A stretch of 36,056 bases of DNA from a virus, in IMG/VR virus record IMGVR_UViG_3300009705_004322, positions 1-36,056 of that record; one strand, written 5' to 3'. Below the pieces are notes generated by a model. It saw nothing but the letters and a program-made list of their open reading frames with translations. It did not search any database and was not told where the DNA came from. The position numbers and the translations under genes were made by a program. This document shows, in pieces, positions 1 to 7,640 of the stretch (position 1 is the stretch's first letter; each line of letters begins with the position of its first letter).

Positions 1-749
1 ATATACTCAGAACGAGAAGGGAAGGATTTTAATATAATATTTTTAATATTACCCCAGCCCATGCTTTCTAAGCGCTCTTGTGTTGAAAGGCCATCAGTAG
101 CATAAGGATTATCTATCGAAGCTACAAGCTGAACGTTTGGGTCGTTACCAAACAATTCCACGAAACACTCTAAAATTTCAGTAGTTGATTTTCGGTTATC
201 CCATCTGCCTAACAAACAAAACGTGAAGGTTGAATCGTCTGGCACTATTTCCTTATCAGGAAAACAATCAGACTCAACGGCCTCAGGAACCACTTTAACT
301 CGATCCGTTGGGTAGCCCTGCGCAACGCTACACTCTTTTTGCCATTGAGATGGGACCCAAAGCTCATCGTACTGAAGAAGTCTTTTGAAAAAATTAGCAT
401 CATATAAATCTGTTTCCCAAACAGTGTAAGCAATTTTAGGTTTAGTATAATCCCTCCAAAAGTGGGAGTGGTTGTGCTCGTGTAATACAATATCTATATC
501 ATATTCAAACCTCTCTATTTCTTTTTTCCAGTCGGGGGGGTATTGGTTTTCGCTGCCGTCACCATCCCTTAAGGTAACCTCTGAGATGATATCTTTTTGT
601 TGGTCCGTAAGATAATTATGGTGGTCGTCGCACCATGTGTAGTTATCCACACGCAACTCAACCAAATTGCTTAAAGCGGTAAAAAAACCTCGAGTATGGG
701 CGTTATAACCAGTATAACCTAAAAAAGGACAGTGCGCTTTGATTTTCAT
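1..749 (-). CDS. Glycosyltransferase, GT4-like, 3' end cut by window edge
   Basis: This open frame begins at ATG 749 and runs off the left edge, giving 249 residues without a stop. The N-terminus (MKIKAHCPFLGYTGYNAHTR, residues 1-20) has the glycine-rich first loop of GT-B glycosyltransferases. A segment near residues 140-165 (ELWVPSQWQKE) matches the place where GT4 enzymes describe the 'other domain', and TFTFCLLGRWDNRKS near residue 193 looks like the start of the nucleotide-sugar-binding domain. The catalytic E-x7-E region would lie beyond the window. It starts one base downstream of the FkbM-type gene stop (750), so it is in the same operon. The donor and acceptor sugars cannot be read. 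Confidence 0.8.
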   Translation of the reverse strand, partial: MKIKAHCPFLGYTGYNAHTRGFFTALSNLVELRVDNYTWCDDHHNYLTDQQKDIISEVTLRDGDGSENQYPPDWKKEIERFEYDIDIVLHEHNHSHFWRDYTKPKIAYTVWETDLYDANFFKRLLQYDELWVPSQWQKECSVAQGYPTDRVKVVPEAVESDCFPDKEIVPDDSTFTFCLLGRWDNRKSTTEILECFVELFGNDPNVQLVASIDNPYATDGLSTQERLESMGWGNIKNIILKSFPSRSEY

Positions 750-1637
750 TTAAAATTTAAGTTCACGGGGTAGCGTTGCTAGGCAAGAGATCTGCCCAGA
801 CGTTAGATCGTACCCTTTACCTCTAAGGTAAGCGTAGATAGATTTTTTTTGTTGTTCGTCATTATGCATCTCTTCAAAGATAATGAAGGGAGGGAGGGGT
901 TCTTTTATAGCTCTTAGCAAATCTATATCGTACCCCTCGGTATCAAAATGAAGCCAATCTAATTGGTCAGTACTAGATATGTAATCAGCAATCAAATCGT
1001 TAATTGAACAAGAAGATCTTATGGAACTTTTTATTTCCTCTTTTTCCGAACCTCTTATAACTCTTTCTACAACAGAATTAGTATAACCTTTTCCTGCTTC
1101 GAAGAATTCTATGTCTTGCCCTTCTGTGGTAATCAACTGATTGACCAGTTTAACATTAGGGTACTTTTGGTAATTGTGAACAAGCTTAGCGAATTGAGGT
1201 TTAGAAGCTTCCGCTAAACAAGCGTCGGTCAAATTTTCTTGTACAGCGGGAGCCCATTCTCCAAACTCTCCATCGTGGCTTCCTACAACGATACCCTTGG
1301 GTCTTTTACCTTCGAAAATAAGACGCTTGCAATAAAGATAAAAAGCCTGATAAAGGGCGTCCCCGTCTTCTATGGTGTTCCATTTCTTTTGAGCTACCAT
1401 ATTCCCATTACTATCGGTTAAAACCGTATCGTACATTTCCGTATCGGGAAAGGATGCCCAAGAGTTATCACCAATCGAACAGCCCCATTGCTTTCTGGTG
1501 CCACGGTACATAGCGACTTCTAGGGGAAGCGCGTAATGCCGGGAGATCTCGCCGGTGGTCACTTTAATCTGCATATCGTCACTTTCGTAACTACCCAAGT
1601 AGTCGATTGTTATAACTTTTTTAGCTGTGTTTGTCAT
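750..1637 (-). CDS. FkbM-family SAM-dependent methyltransferase
   Basis: This 295-residue protein carries the two hallmarks of FkbM methyltransferases. One is a SAM-binding loop, GIVVGSHDGEFGEW, near residues 115-128. The other is an acidic motif near 228-243 (LDWLHFDTEGYDIDLL), matching the family 'D-x-E-G-x-E/D-x-x-x-L' signature, preceded by the usual 'SINDLI' stretch. FkbM enzymes usually O-methylate sugars or glycoconjugates. The first ~110 residues are extra and of unknown fold. Its ATG overlaps the stop of the upstream glycosyltransferase by 4 bases (ATGA), implying translational coupling. In this setting it probably methylates a glycan built by the neighbours; that is inference. Confidence 0.85.
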   Translation of the reverse strand: MTNTAKKVITIDYLGSYESDDMQIKVTTGEISRHYALPLEVAMYRGTRKQWGCSIGDNSWASFPDTEMYDTVLTDSNGNMVAQKKWNTIEDGDALYQAFYLYCKRLIFEGKRPKGIVVGSHDGEFGEWAPAVQENLTDACLAEASKPQFAKLVHNYQKYPNVKLVNQLITTEGQDIEFFEAGKGYTNSVVERVIRGSEKEEIKSSIRSSCSINDLIADYISSTDQLDWLHFDTEGYDIDLLRAIKEPLPPFIIFEEMHNDEQQKKSIYAYLRGKGYDLTSGQISCLATLPRELKF

Positions 1638-2524
1638 GTTTCGTTGAAATATTGTTGGAGCAAATTCGTGTTTTTCTCATTTAATTTGCCGTGCAAACAC
1701 TTAATGTCGTCAAAATTTGATTTGCTTGGTATGCGGGTAAATTCATCGTAGTAGAACTGATCTTGGGGCCGACCGCGGTCGGCGTGGTTGCCTGCGCTCT
1801 GATGATCGTGGTTTTTAATTAATTTAAAAAAATCCGTTAAATCTTCGAGATGGGTCGGCATATCAATATGAATAGCGCCTAGGTCGTTATAATATTGGTT
1901 GCCCCATAATAAGACATTAGCAATTGATTCGTCATGCAGTGGGGCATATTTTTTATAATTATTTATTAGGTGTTTGTCGCTACAGGCAAGGAACCATTCC
2001 TTTAGAAAAACTTGGCACCTTTTGTTAAAAAGAAGCACGCAACTTTGGACATACCTAGTATTGTGCCTTAAAGCGCTATCGTAGCCTAAATATTCAAATA
2101 AATTTTTCTCGTGGTTTTTGTCCACAGCCATATCATTAAAAATGATAAAGTCCCATGAATGTAAGGCAACTAAAGGGTAGTTTTCTAAACTGTCAAATTT
2201 ATTAAATATAGAATCGATGTTTTTAAGAGGAATAATGTCAGAATCCAGATAACAAAAACTAGCATCACCGAAGAGCTGTAACACAAATTGACAAATGGCA
2301 GGTTTCATAAACATATACGATATATTTTTTCCGTATTCTTCGGCGCTCTCTGCTCCTGTAGTTGTATCGTAGGCAACAGGGATTACCTTAGCAAAAGGGG
2401 ATGTATAATCAAAATCTAATGTAACATATATAATTTTATACTGAGAGTGTTCTTCTAAAAAAGAAAACAATTTCTCAGCGTCTTTGACGTATTTCTTATC
2501 CGAATAAACAACAAAATAATTCAT
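1634..2524 (-). CDS. Nucleotide-diphospho-sugar transferase (GT-A fold, GT8-like)
   Basis: This is a 296-residue protein. Residues 88-100 (ASFCYLDSDIIPL) contain the Asp-x-Asp metal and sugar-nucleotide binding motif (D94, D96) in the hydrophobic context typical of GT-A transferases. A block after it (YVQSCVLLFNKRCQVFLKEW) matches the segment where GT8-like enzymes place the acceptor site, and 'HDESIANVLLW' follows as in that group. No signal peptide or membrane segment is seen. It overlaps the heptosyltransferase-like gene upstream and the FkbM gene downstream by 4 bases each. The sugar specificity is not readable. Confidence 0.75.
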   Translation of the reverse strand: MNYFVVYSDKKYVKDAEKLFSFLEEHSQYKIIYVTLDFDYTSPFAKVIPVAYDTTTGAESAEEYGKNISYMFMKPAICQFVLQLFGDASFCYLDSDIIPLKNIDSIFNKFDSLENYPLVALHSWDFIIFNDMAVDKNHEKNLFEYLGYDSALRHNTRYVQSCVLLFNKRCQVFLKEWFLACSDKHLINNYKKYAPLHDESIANVLLWGNQYYNDLGAIHIDMPTHLEDLTDFFKLIKNHDHQSAGNHADRGRPQDQFYYDEFTRIPSKSNFDDIKCLHGKLNEKNTNLLQQYFNET

Positions 2525-3414
2525 ATCTCGTTTAAATTTAAAATTAGATCAATTTTTTCGATCACCATCTCGGGCGTTATTTGTCTAGTGCATTCAAAAT
2601 CTTTCTTTTCAGGGCACCAGTACCAATCGTCTGCCACCATGTCGTGATTGTCCCAACATGCATGGCAAACGTTTTTGTTTTGTATGATATAAGGGTTTTT
2701 AAAATGATATCTTTCGCTGATTGGCCCCACCACCATCACCACGGGCTTCTTGAGCGCCCATGCAAGCCATGATAAGCCTCCGCTCAGCCCCATAAAAAAC
2801 AATGACTTATCGATATAGCTCGCTACTGTACGAAGAGGGAGTCCGGTTTTGTTTTTTGACCCTGACGGGATGGGGGTATAGGCAGGAATGTCTCCAGAAG
2901 GTATTCCGGCCCCAAATTGCGTATAATGATCTAAACTAACGACATCGATTTTTCGTTGTTTTAAATGAGAGATAACCTTATTCCATCCGCCTTTGAGGGT
3001 CCACAATCGTTGTTGCATCGTAGAAAGAGAAGCCATAGATACTGTGGGGCGTTTCAGTTTAATATTTTTAGACTTAAACCGAAGAGTAGGTTTAGCTTCA
3101 TGTATTTCTTCAAACCCTAAAATTTCAGAAGCCATTTGAATTAACCCTCCTTCTTTAATGTCTTTTACTTCGTTTGTAAGATAAGAAGGCCTTTGCCAGC
3201 CCTGATAGTCTATAACAAAAGATTGATCGTAGGTATCATGAATCAACGGGCTACTCTTTGAGTATATGTTAATATTCGTAGCTCCAAAAATATCATTAAA
3301 TTTGCAAAAAACATCAACTTGGTGCTCACTGGCCTTTTGGTATCTTTCTACTTGCCCCATCCATCCAATAGAATCACCAAGGCCATTTGCTTTGAAAAAG
3401 ATTTTAGTTTTCAT
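2521..3414 (-). CDS. GT9-type heptosyltransferase-like protein with four-cysteine 'iron finger' (copy 1)
   Basis: This is a 297-residue GT-B protein. The N-terminus (KANGLGDSIGWMGQVERY) is the GT9-type first loop with the G-x-G-D turn. Residues 206-229 (LFFMGLSGGLSWLAWALKKPVVMV) match the nucleotide-sugar domain motif of GT9 enzymes. The C-terminal part has Cys250, Cys253, Cys267 and Cys275 (C-x2-C-x13-C-x7-C). That arrangement is characteristic of bacterial autotransporter heptosyltransferases such as TibC, where four cysteines hold an iron. It is a clear paralogue of the protein at 3784-4668. It overlaps the next gene by 4 bases. Protein heptosylation is inferred from the family; the acceptor is unknown. 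Confidence 0.8.
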   Translation of the reverse strand: MKTKIFFKANGLGDSIGWMGQVERYQKASEHQVDVFCKFNDIFGATNINIYSKSSPLIHDTYDQSFVIDYQGWQRPSYLTNEVKDIKEGGLIQMASEILGFEEIHEAKPTLRFKSKNIKLKRPTVSMASLSTMQQRLWTLKGGWNKVISHLKQRKIDVVSLDHYTQFGAGIPSGDIPAYTPIPSGSKNKTGLPLRTVASYIDKSLFFMGLSGGLSWLAWALKKPVVMVVGPISERYHFKNPYIIQNKNVCHACWDNHDMVADDWYWCPEKKDFECTRQITPEMVIEKIDLILNLNEI

Positions 3415-3787
3415 AATGTTTTTCCTCTATAAGCATAGAGCCTGTGATCACATTGATTTCTTTTTTGATGCGGGCTCTTCTATCGTTGATTTTGTAAACA
3501 GAGCGAGCTAATTTAATAAAATCTTTATCGAACTCATCTTTAAATTCTTTTTCTCTAATTTTATGTTCAATAGACCATAGTTTTAAATTAACATTACTCA
3601 ACTCCCTATAGAAGTCCTCAGGAAAGGTTTTATCGTTGGTGGAAAGGATTTTTGTGCTTACTGTTTTTAAGAGATCGTATCCTTTTTGGACATTAGTTTT
3701 TTGCGATTCATCTTCCATAAAATGAAGCTTCAGCTCAAGGATGGATAGTTTATCTAAGATTTCTCCGTTTGATACTTCTATTTTCAT
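3404..3787 (-). CDS. DUF6165-like small protein of glycan clusters
   Basis: This 127-residue protein opens with KIEVSNGEILDKLSILELK, the signature start of the DUF6165 family (I-E-V-S-x-G-E-x-x-D-K-L-s-I-L-E-x-K). It is predicted to be largely helical and highly charged, with no membrane segment. Members of this family often sit beside GT9-like genes; here the gene lies exactly between the two four-cysteine transferases, overlapping the first by 11 bases and the second by 4. A role as partner of the transferases is only inference. Confidence 0.7.
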   Translation of the reverse strand: MKIEVSNGEILDKLSILELKLHFMEDESQKTNVQKGYDLLKTVSTKILSTNDKTFPEDFYRELSNVNLKLWSIEHKIREKEFKDEFDKDFIKLARSVYKINDRRARIKKEINVITGSMLIEEKHYEN

Positions 3788-4668
3788 ATCAATCTATCTA
3801 TTTGTTTTTTAACCATTTCAAAAGTGATTTCTTTGCTGCATTCAAAATGACGAGCCGTGCCCTTATGGCGAGGGCACCACATCCAGTCACCTTTATCAAA
3901 AGTATGAGCAGGATCGTTCCAGCAGGAATTGCAAACACTTTCGTTGATAACCCTATATGGGGTATAAAATTCTGCTTTGGGGGCCGAAAATCCAGATATA
4001 AGCACAACGGGTTTGTTAAGTGCCCACGCTAACCATGAAAGTCCCGACCCGAGGCCAATGAAAAAATCACAAAAATATAAATCGTTAATTCGATCAGTTA
4101 TGGAAATTTCGGGATTTTTGTTAAACCGATTCTTTCTAATAGAATTAGCTGGCGTATCGTTCCAGTGATCTGCTACTCCAAATCTCGCATGCTGATCTAT
4201 GCAAACAGCATCATACCCTAGGCTTTGTAGGTAATCTACTGTTTGGTTCCACCCTGTTGGATTATTCCAGTATTTACATTGGGCGGTGCTTTGCGTAGCA
4301 ATGCAAACATAAGGTTTATCAAAATTATTTTTTAAATTAGGAGGAACAGTAATGGGAGGCCTAATCTCCGCATAAGGCAGCTTTAACACATCGGTCGCAT
4401 GACATATATTAGGTTTAATAAAGTCCGCAGAATCATTAACCCCAATGTTGTAGATGTGGGTGTACCCCTGCTTCTGCGCGCTGGTTAATGGCTCATCAAG
4501 AAAACGCAAAGATGGATAGCCGTCCCGAAAAAGACCTCTCCATTTAGGGGTAACGTAGACATCTGTATCTAGGCCGTGTAACAACTGAAACTCTCTTGCG
4601 TGAGGGATCCAGCTAATGTTGTCGCCTAGTGATTCAGAGTTAAGCTGAATTAGAACCTGAGCGCTCAC
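3784..4668 (-). CDS. GT9-type heptosyltransferase-like protein with four-cysteine 'iron finger' (copy 2)
   Basis: This 294-residue paralogue of the protein at 2521-3414 shares its layout: an N-terminal loop with G-D-N-I-S-W, a central PYVCIATQSTAQCKYW strand that resembles the start of the second domain, and FFIGLGSGLSWLAWALNKPVVLIS (residues 202-225). Four cysteines follow: Cys246, Cys249, Cys265 and Cys277 (C-x2-C-x15-C-x11-C). This spacing is close to what I recall for the iron site of TibC-type autotransporter heptosyltransferases. The two copies have clearly diverged, so they may act on different acceptors or at successive steps. The start ATG follows a 5-base gap after the next upstream gene. 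Confidence 0.8.
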   Translation of the reverse strand: MSAQVLIQLNSESLGDNISWIPHAREFQLLHGLDTDVYVTPKWRGLFRDGYPSLRFLDEPLTSAQKQGYTHIYNIGVNDSADFIKPNICHATDVLKLPYAEIRPPITVPPNLKNNFDKPYVCIATQSTAQCKYWNNPTGWNQTVDYLQSLGYDAVCIDQHARFGVADHWNDTPANSIRKNRFNKNPEISITDRINDLYFCDFFIGLGSGLSWLAWALNKPVVLISGFSAPKAEFYTPYRVINESVCNSCWNDPAHTFDKGDWMWCPRHKGTARHFECSKEITFEMVKKQIDRLI

Positions 4669-4673
4669 CCGCT

Positions 4674-4889
4674 TTAAGTTTTGTGTGAAACAAGGTAGTT
4701 GGCAATCTCTTCTTCAGCCTCCCCTTCGTTTTTACGAAAATAAAGCACACCTTTCGAACGTTTGGCACAATCGCGAGCCCATAACTGTGCTTGTTTTTCT
4801 CCTAGCTTTGAGCTGTAACCGCTCATGTAGGTGCCACGTTTATCTCTTACGATATAAGAGCCGCTTTTCGAAGACATGTCGTCGTTCAT
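4674..4889 (-). CDS. Small hypothetical protein, 71 aa
   Basis: I do not recognise this protein. It is soluble and charged, with a first half reading like a short beta-hairpin (SYIVRDKRGTYMSGYSSKLGEK) and an alpha-helical acidic C-terminus. An in-frame ATG at residue 5 (MSSKSG) is a possible alternative start; no strong Shine-Dalgarno precedes either. It lies between the copy-2 transferase (5 bases) and the 88-residue gene (7 bases), which supports it being a real member of the operon. Confidence 0.55.
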   Translation of the reverse strand: MNDDMSSKSGSYIVRDKRGTYMSGYSSKLGEKQAQLWARDCAKRSKGVLYFRKNEGEAEEEIANYLVSHKT

Positions 4890-4896
4890 TTGTTTT

Positions 4897-5163
4897 TTAA
4901 GAAACTTGGATTAGAATGTCGTGAATCATGTGTCGCGTCTTGTAATCTAAAACGCGCCCTTCGTCGTCTTTAGGCAGGTCGTCTACCACTTGAGTAAATT
5001 CAAGGCCTAGTACATGAGTCATACATTTAATTTTTCTAAAAATACCAATCTCTTTATACTTCAAGATACTCCACAAAGTATCAAGTTGTTCTGAGTTGGC
5101 TGATTCAATAGCGCTAACCAGTGTTGCTGGAGCGTCCGTTACGGTTTCTAGTATAGTACTCAT
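4897..5163 (-). CDS. Hypothetical protein, 88 aa
   Basis: This is a mostly helical soluble protein with no motif I recognise (MSTILETVTDAPATLVSAIE at the start, DYKTRHMIHDILIQVS at the end). It is preceded by a good sigma70-like promoter (5177-5204) located just downstream of the stop of the 83-residue gene. It is therefore probably the first gene of the transcript that continues into the heptosyltransferase-like cluster. Confidence 0.6.
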   Translation of the reverse strand: MSTILETVTDAPATLVSAIESANSEQLDTLWSILKYKEIGIFRKIKCMTHVLGLEFTQVVDDLPKDDEGRVLDYKTRHMIHDILIQVS

Positions 5164-5176
5164 TCGTGTATGTAAA

Positions 5177-5204
5177 ATTTTAACTGAAAGTGGGGGAAAG
5201 TCAA
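5177..5204 (-). promoter_or_regulatory. Sigma70-like promoter before the glycan operon
   Basis: On the minus strand, TTGACT (5204-5199), a 16-base spacer and TAAAAT (5182-5177) precede ATG 5163 by 13 bases. The predicted start point would leave a leader of only about 5-7 bases. The site lies in the short gap after the stop at 5209. Confidence 0.6.
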
Positions 5205-5208
5205 CCTT

Positions 5209-5460
5209 TTATTCAGATATAACTAAAAAAAGATGGCTGTTTGTTTGGAGGTGTTTTATTTTAGAAGAAAGAAGTTCTAATAGCTTGCTCTTTGGCAAAA
5301 ACAAATATTTAAGGCTTGTAGAGTTCTCGACTTGGTGTTCAATGATATCGGACATAAAGTTATCTAAGGCAATAATACAATTATCGGAAGAAATGTTTTT
5401 ATCTAACTGCAATATGAAGTGATGTGCTTCATCATCTAAACCAAAATCAAATGGTGTCAT
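5209..5460 (-). CDS. Hypothetical protein, 83 aa
   Basis: I do not recognise this protein. It starts with an acidic segment (MTPFDFGLDDEAHHFILQLD), is rich in hydrophobic and helical residues, and has no clear membrane helix or catalytic motif. It starts 2 bases downstream of the deaminase stop, so it is coupled to it, and ends just before the promoter at 5177-5204, so it is probably the last gene of its transcript. Confidence 0.55.
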   Translation of the reverse strand: MTPFDFGLDDEAHHFILQLDKNISSDNCIIALDNFMSDIIEHQVENSTSLKYLFLPKSKLLELLSSKIKHLQTNSHLFLVISE

Positions 5461-5462
5461 AG

Positions 5463-5888
5463 CTACTCTAAGTCATATATTCCTTCAACGTATTTGCATA
5501 AGCTTACACCAAACTCTTTTGCTAATTCAAAAGCAAACTCGTCTTTATCATATTCCTCTTCGTAACATACGATCTTAATACCATAGGATGCAATTGCCTG
5601 CACGCAGTGCCTACAAGGAGAGAGGGAGCATGCTAAAATATAACCTTCGTTCGGCTTAACATACCGTAAAGCGTTGATTTCTGCATGAATAACTCTCTTT
5701 CGCCGTTCGTCACGGTCTGACCATTCAATGTTGATTCCAGAGGGTACTCCATTATACCCTAGGGAGGCTATAGAGTGATCTTTTCTCAGGATAGTTGCCC
5801 CGACCTTAACATAAGGATCTTCGCTGCGTGTTGCGGCTACCTTAGCAAGGTCGAGGGCATATCTAACCCAATCAATTCTTTTATTCAC
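5463..5888 (-). CDS. dCMP/cytidine deaminase family, zinc-dependent
   Basis: I choose the GTG at 5888, giving 141 residues. It sits inside the end of the upstream gene with a short overlap and an AAAGG just before it, whereas the longer frame to 5957 would overlap that gene by 77 bases. The zinc site is clear: H68-A-E70 (proton shuttle Glu) and P91-C92-x2-C95, with SxGYNGxPSG near residues 42-51 as in deoxycytidylate deaminases. The enzyme would convert dCMP to dUMP for dTMP supply. Length fits phage dCMP deaminases. It probably supports nucleotide supply together with the reductase at 29171-31108. Confidence 0.85.
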   Translation of the reverse strand: MNKRIDWVRYALDLAKVAATRSEDPYVKVGATILRKDHSIASLGYNGVPSGINIEWSDRDERRKRVIHAEINALRYVKPNEGYILACSLSPCRHCVQAIASYGIKIVCYEEEYDKDEFAFELAKEFGVSLCKYVEGIYDLE

Positions 5889-6090
5889 CCTTTTTGAACG
5901 CTTCAAACAATTCTTGTATGTCAACCAACACCATTGCGGAAGTTCTCTGGATGCCAAAATCTTCTGCGTCCATATCGGGGTGTACCTCGCTAAGTTTTTG
6001 GTATTTCTCTAGAACCTCTTTGAATGCAGCAAAGGTTTTAATTGGCTTTGTGCGTTCAAACTCGCTGACGCTTTTCATGTTGTAAAACAT
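5881..6090 (-). CDS. Hypothetical protein, 69 aa
   Basis: This is a small helical soluble protein (FAAFKEVLEKYQKLSEV, then VLVDIQELFEAFKKGE) with no recognised motif. ATG 6090 directly abuts the stop of the 52-residue ORF (6091), and its end overlaps the deaminase GTG start. Tight packing on both sides supports it as a gene; its function is unknown. Confidence 0.55.
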   Translation of the reverse strand: MFYNMKSVSEFERTKPIKTFAAFKEVLEKYQKLSEVHPDMDAEDFGIQRTSAMVLVDIQELFEAFKKGE

Positions 6091-6249
6091 TTATGCTAAT
6101 TGTTCTTGTACTTTTTCCAGATCGAGAACTGCCTCGTTAATCAAATAGATGTACTCTTCTTTGTCTTCATCGCTCTCAAAGCTAGGAGCGTAAGAGACTA
6201 GAGCGTCTGACATCTCTGTTATTCTTTCTGAGAGAAGTGAATTAGTCAT
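6091..6249 (-). CDS. Small acidic helical protein, 52 aa
   Basis: This ORF starts at ATG 6249, one base after the stop of the 103-residue gene, and ends with TAA directly before ATG 6090. The protein (MTNSLLSERITEMSDALVSY at the start) is acidic and predicted to be two helices, ending in VLDLEKVQEQLA. I recognise no family. The exact packing between two genes and the ordinary amino-acid composition support it. Confidence 0.5.
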   Translation of the reverse strand: MTNSLLSERITEMSDALVSYAPSFESDEDKEEYIYLINEAVLDLEKVQEQLA

Positions 6250-6250
6250 C

Positions 6251-6562
6251 TTACTTCAACAAGGCTGGGATTTCTTCGACAACCTCTTCGGCAACCTCTT
6301 CGCTGGAAGAGGTTGTAGTGTTAGTTGCGGTATTAGTATCGTCAGTTTTGCTGATATCCTGCGATTCGTAAATAATGAAATCAGGAGCGTTTTCGCTGGT
6401 CTTGTTTTTATTTGCAAAAACAATCACCTTATTTTTAACTTCCTGTCCCATGTCGTCTAGGCTCTTGATGACTCCAGTTAGGTAGTTCTGGCTCTGGCCT
6501 TGCTTTTTCCAAAGAGCACCTCGTTCGCGCTTCTTCCATTCGGATTCTTTAGTTTCGTTCAT
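6251..6562 (-). CDS. Hypothetical protein with DUF736-like N-terminal half, 103 aa
   Basis: Residues 8-65 (WKKRERGALWKKQGQSQNYL through NKTSENAPDFIIYES) resemble small beta-rich phage proteins with the 'GAlWkk…yltG…k…vfkNk…aPDf' pattern, loosely like DUF736. Residues 72-103 form a Thr/Ser/Glu-rich acidic tail that is probably disordered. Its ATG shares its last base with the stop of the 60-residue gene upstream. The function is unknown; the acidic tail could mediate a protein contact. Confidence 0.55.
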   Translation of the reverse strand: MNETKESEWKKRERGALWKKQGQSQNYLTGVIKSLDDMGQEVKNKVIVFANKNKTSENAPDFIIYESQDISKTDDTNTATNTTTSSSEEVAEEVVEEIPALLK

Positions 6563-6744
6563 TATCTTAGTGTTTTTTGTTTGCTATTATTGTGTAAGAT
6601 TCTTTCTTCTATAAGGAGTATAACGTCTTCGTTTAGATTGTCAAGCCAAACCGGAGAGACTCTTGTAAACTGGGGGCACTTTTCCTTACAGATCTCTAGA
6701 GCCTGTTTTTGCGATGAAGTTCTATTTATTACATTGATTGTCAT
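6562..6744 (-). CDS. Hypothetical protein, 60 aa
   Basis: This small basic-to-neutral protein (MTINVINRTSSQKQALEICK at the start) has two cysteines four residues apart (CKEKC) but no second pair, so a zinc finger is not supported. It is the first of several packed small genes after a roughly 65-base gap. No strong Shine-Dalgarno is visible before ATG 6744. Confidence 0.5.
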   Translation of the reverse strand: MTINVINRTSSQKQALEICKEKCPQFTRVSPVWLDNLNEDVILLIEERILHNNSKQKTLR

Positions 6745-6810
6745 AATATGTAGTCCACTATTGTTTAAATTTGTTTTGAAAAAATTTTCTTATTTACGAA
6801 GATTGAATAT

Positions 6811-6909
6811 TTAGCGCCAGATCGGGCCATCGTCATCGTCTTCGTTGCTTTTACGGTGGAGAGTCCACATAACAATACCGGCAGCGAGTATAATAAAAAA
6901 TAAATACAT
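6811..6909 (-). CDS. Single-span small membrane protein, 32 aa
   Basis: ATG 6909-6907 overlaps the stop of the 243-residue gene in a TAATG arrangement, implying translational coupling. The product has one hydrophobic helix (YLFFIILAAGIVMWTL, residues 2-17), then HRKS (positive inside) and an acidic cytosolic tail EDDDDGPIWR. Tiny one-span proteins of this form are common in phages, but I cannot assign a function. From 6745 to 6810 I see no gene. Confidence 0.5.
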   Translation of the reverse strand: MYLFFIILAAGIVMWTLHRKSNEDDDDGPIWR

Positions 6910-7640
6910 TAGTCTATAATTCCTAGGATTTTAACAACTTCGCGCTTCGGGATATCATCCCAACTCTCCCATTCTGATGTCTTTTCGTTTTGGTATTGCT
7001 TGCTCTTCCATAGGCCGCGCAAAATATCTTTAAAGGTAGAAAAATCTTCTTCCCCTAGGTCTACTTTTTCCATCAACAGGTTAATAGGCGACAGCTTGTC
7101 TAGTCGCTTAACCTCTTTAGTCGCAGGAGGTGAAGCGTTGCCTTGAGAGCTATCTATCTCGTCGGCCCCTACGATATGAACGTTTAAGAAGTTACGAACA
7201 CAGCGCACAAAAGCACGATTAGCTGCTATGGTTTCTAGAAATTTTTGGGCAAAGCTGCTCGTGTTGTCGGTTGTCGCGTTAGCAATATCCTCAAAAGACA
7301 CTCCGCTTAAAGCTGTAAAGCCAGATTCAAAATTTGGCACCCAATGTATGCGGCACTTAACTGCAACGTGGTCTTTTTCGCATTTGATTATGTCGTAACA
7401 AACGGCATCAAAACCTCGCAACTTAGCTAACTCTTTAATACCTGACAGCTTGATAAGCAACTGGTTATCAGCTAACCCCTCAGGGGAACGAGGCATTGGT
7501 TCTCCGCGCGATTCAAACCATCCTTTGTTGGGGTAAAGGTGTTTGGGGTCGATCATTGCGCGCCAATCTACCGAACCGTCATCATTAAATTTGTAATCTC
7601 CCCCTTCGAGGAGGCCTTGTTCGTCTCGTTTGTATGTCAT
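6909..7640 (-). CDS. Conserved phage-type protein, possible DNA-annealing role, 243 aa
   Basis: I do not recognise this protein with certainty. It opens with a domain containing NQLLIKLSGIKELAKLRGFD (residues 59-78) and a strand pair VAVKCRIHWVPNF. A helix then reads ETIAANRAFVRCVRNFLNV near residues 136-154, resembling the 'E-T-x-A-x-x-R-A-h-x-R' helix seen in some phage recombination or annealing proteins. The C-terminal third is charged and mentions no catalytic motif. A single-strand annealing function is a weak inference from this helix. It overlaps the upstream GT9-like gene by 4 bases. Confidence 0.5.
   Translation of the reverse strand: MTYKRDEQGLLEGGDYKFNDDGSVDWRAMIDPKHLYPNKGWFESRGEPMPRSPEGLADNQLLIKLSGIKELAKLRGFDAVCYDIIKCEKDHVAVKCRIHWVPNFESGFTALSGVSFEDIANATTDNTSSFAQKFLETIAANRAFVRCVRNFLNVHIVGADEIDSSQGNASPPATKEVKRLDKLSPINLLMEKVDLGEEDFSTFKDILRGLWKSKQYQNEKTSEWESWDDIPKREVVKILGIID

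Noticed and set aside
5889-5957. Longer start (5957) for the dCMP deaminase
   Set aside because: The extra 23 residues do not match deaminases and overlap the upstream gene; GTG 5888 is better placed.
5463-6744. Toxin-antitoxin pair among the small genes
   Set aside because: No known toxin motif and no paired basic-acidic arrangement beyond chance; the genes look like ordinary small phage genes.
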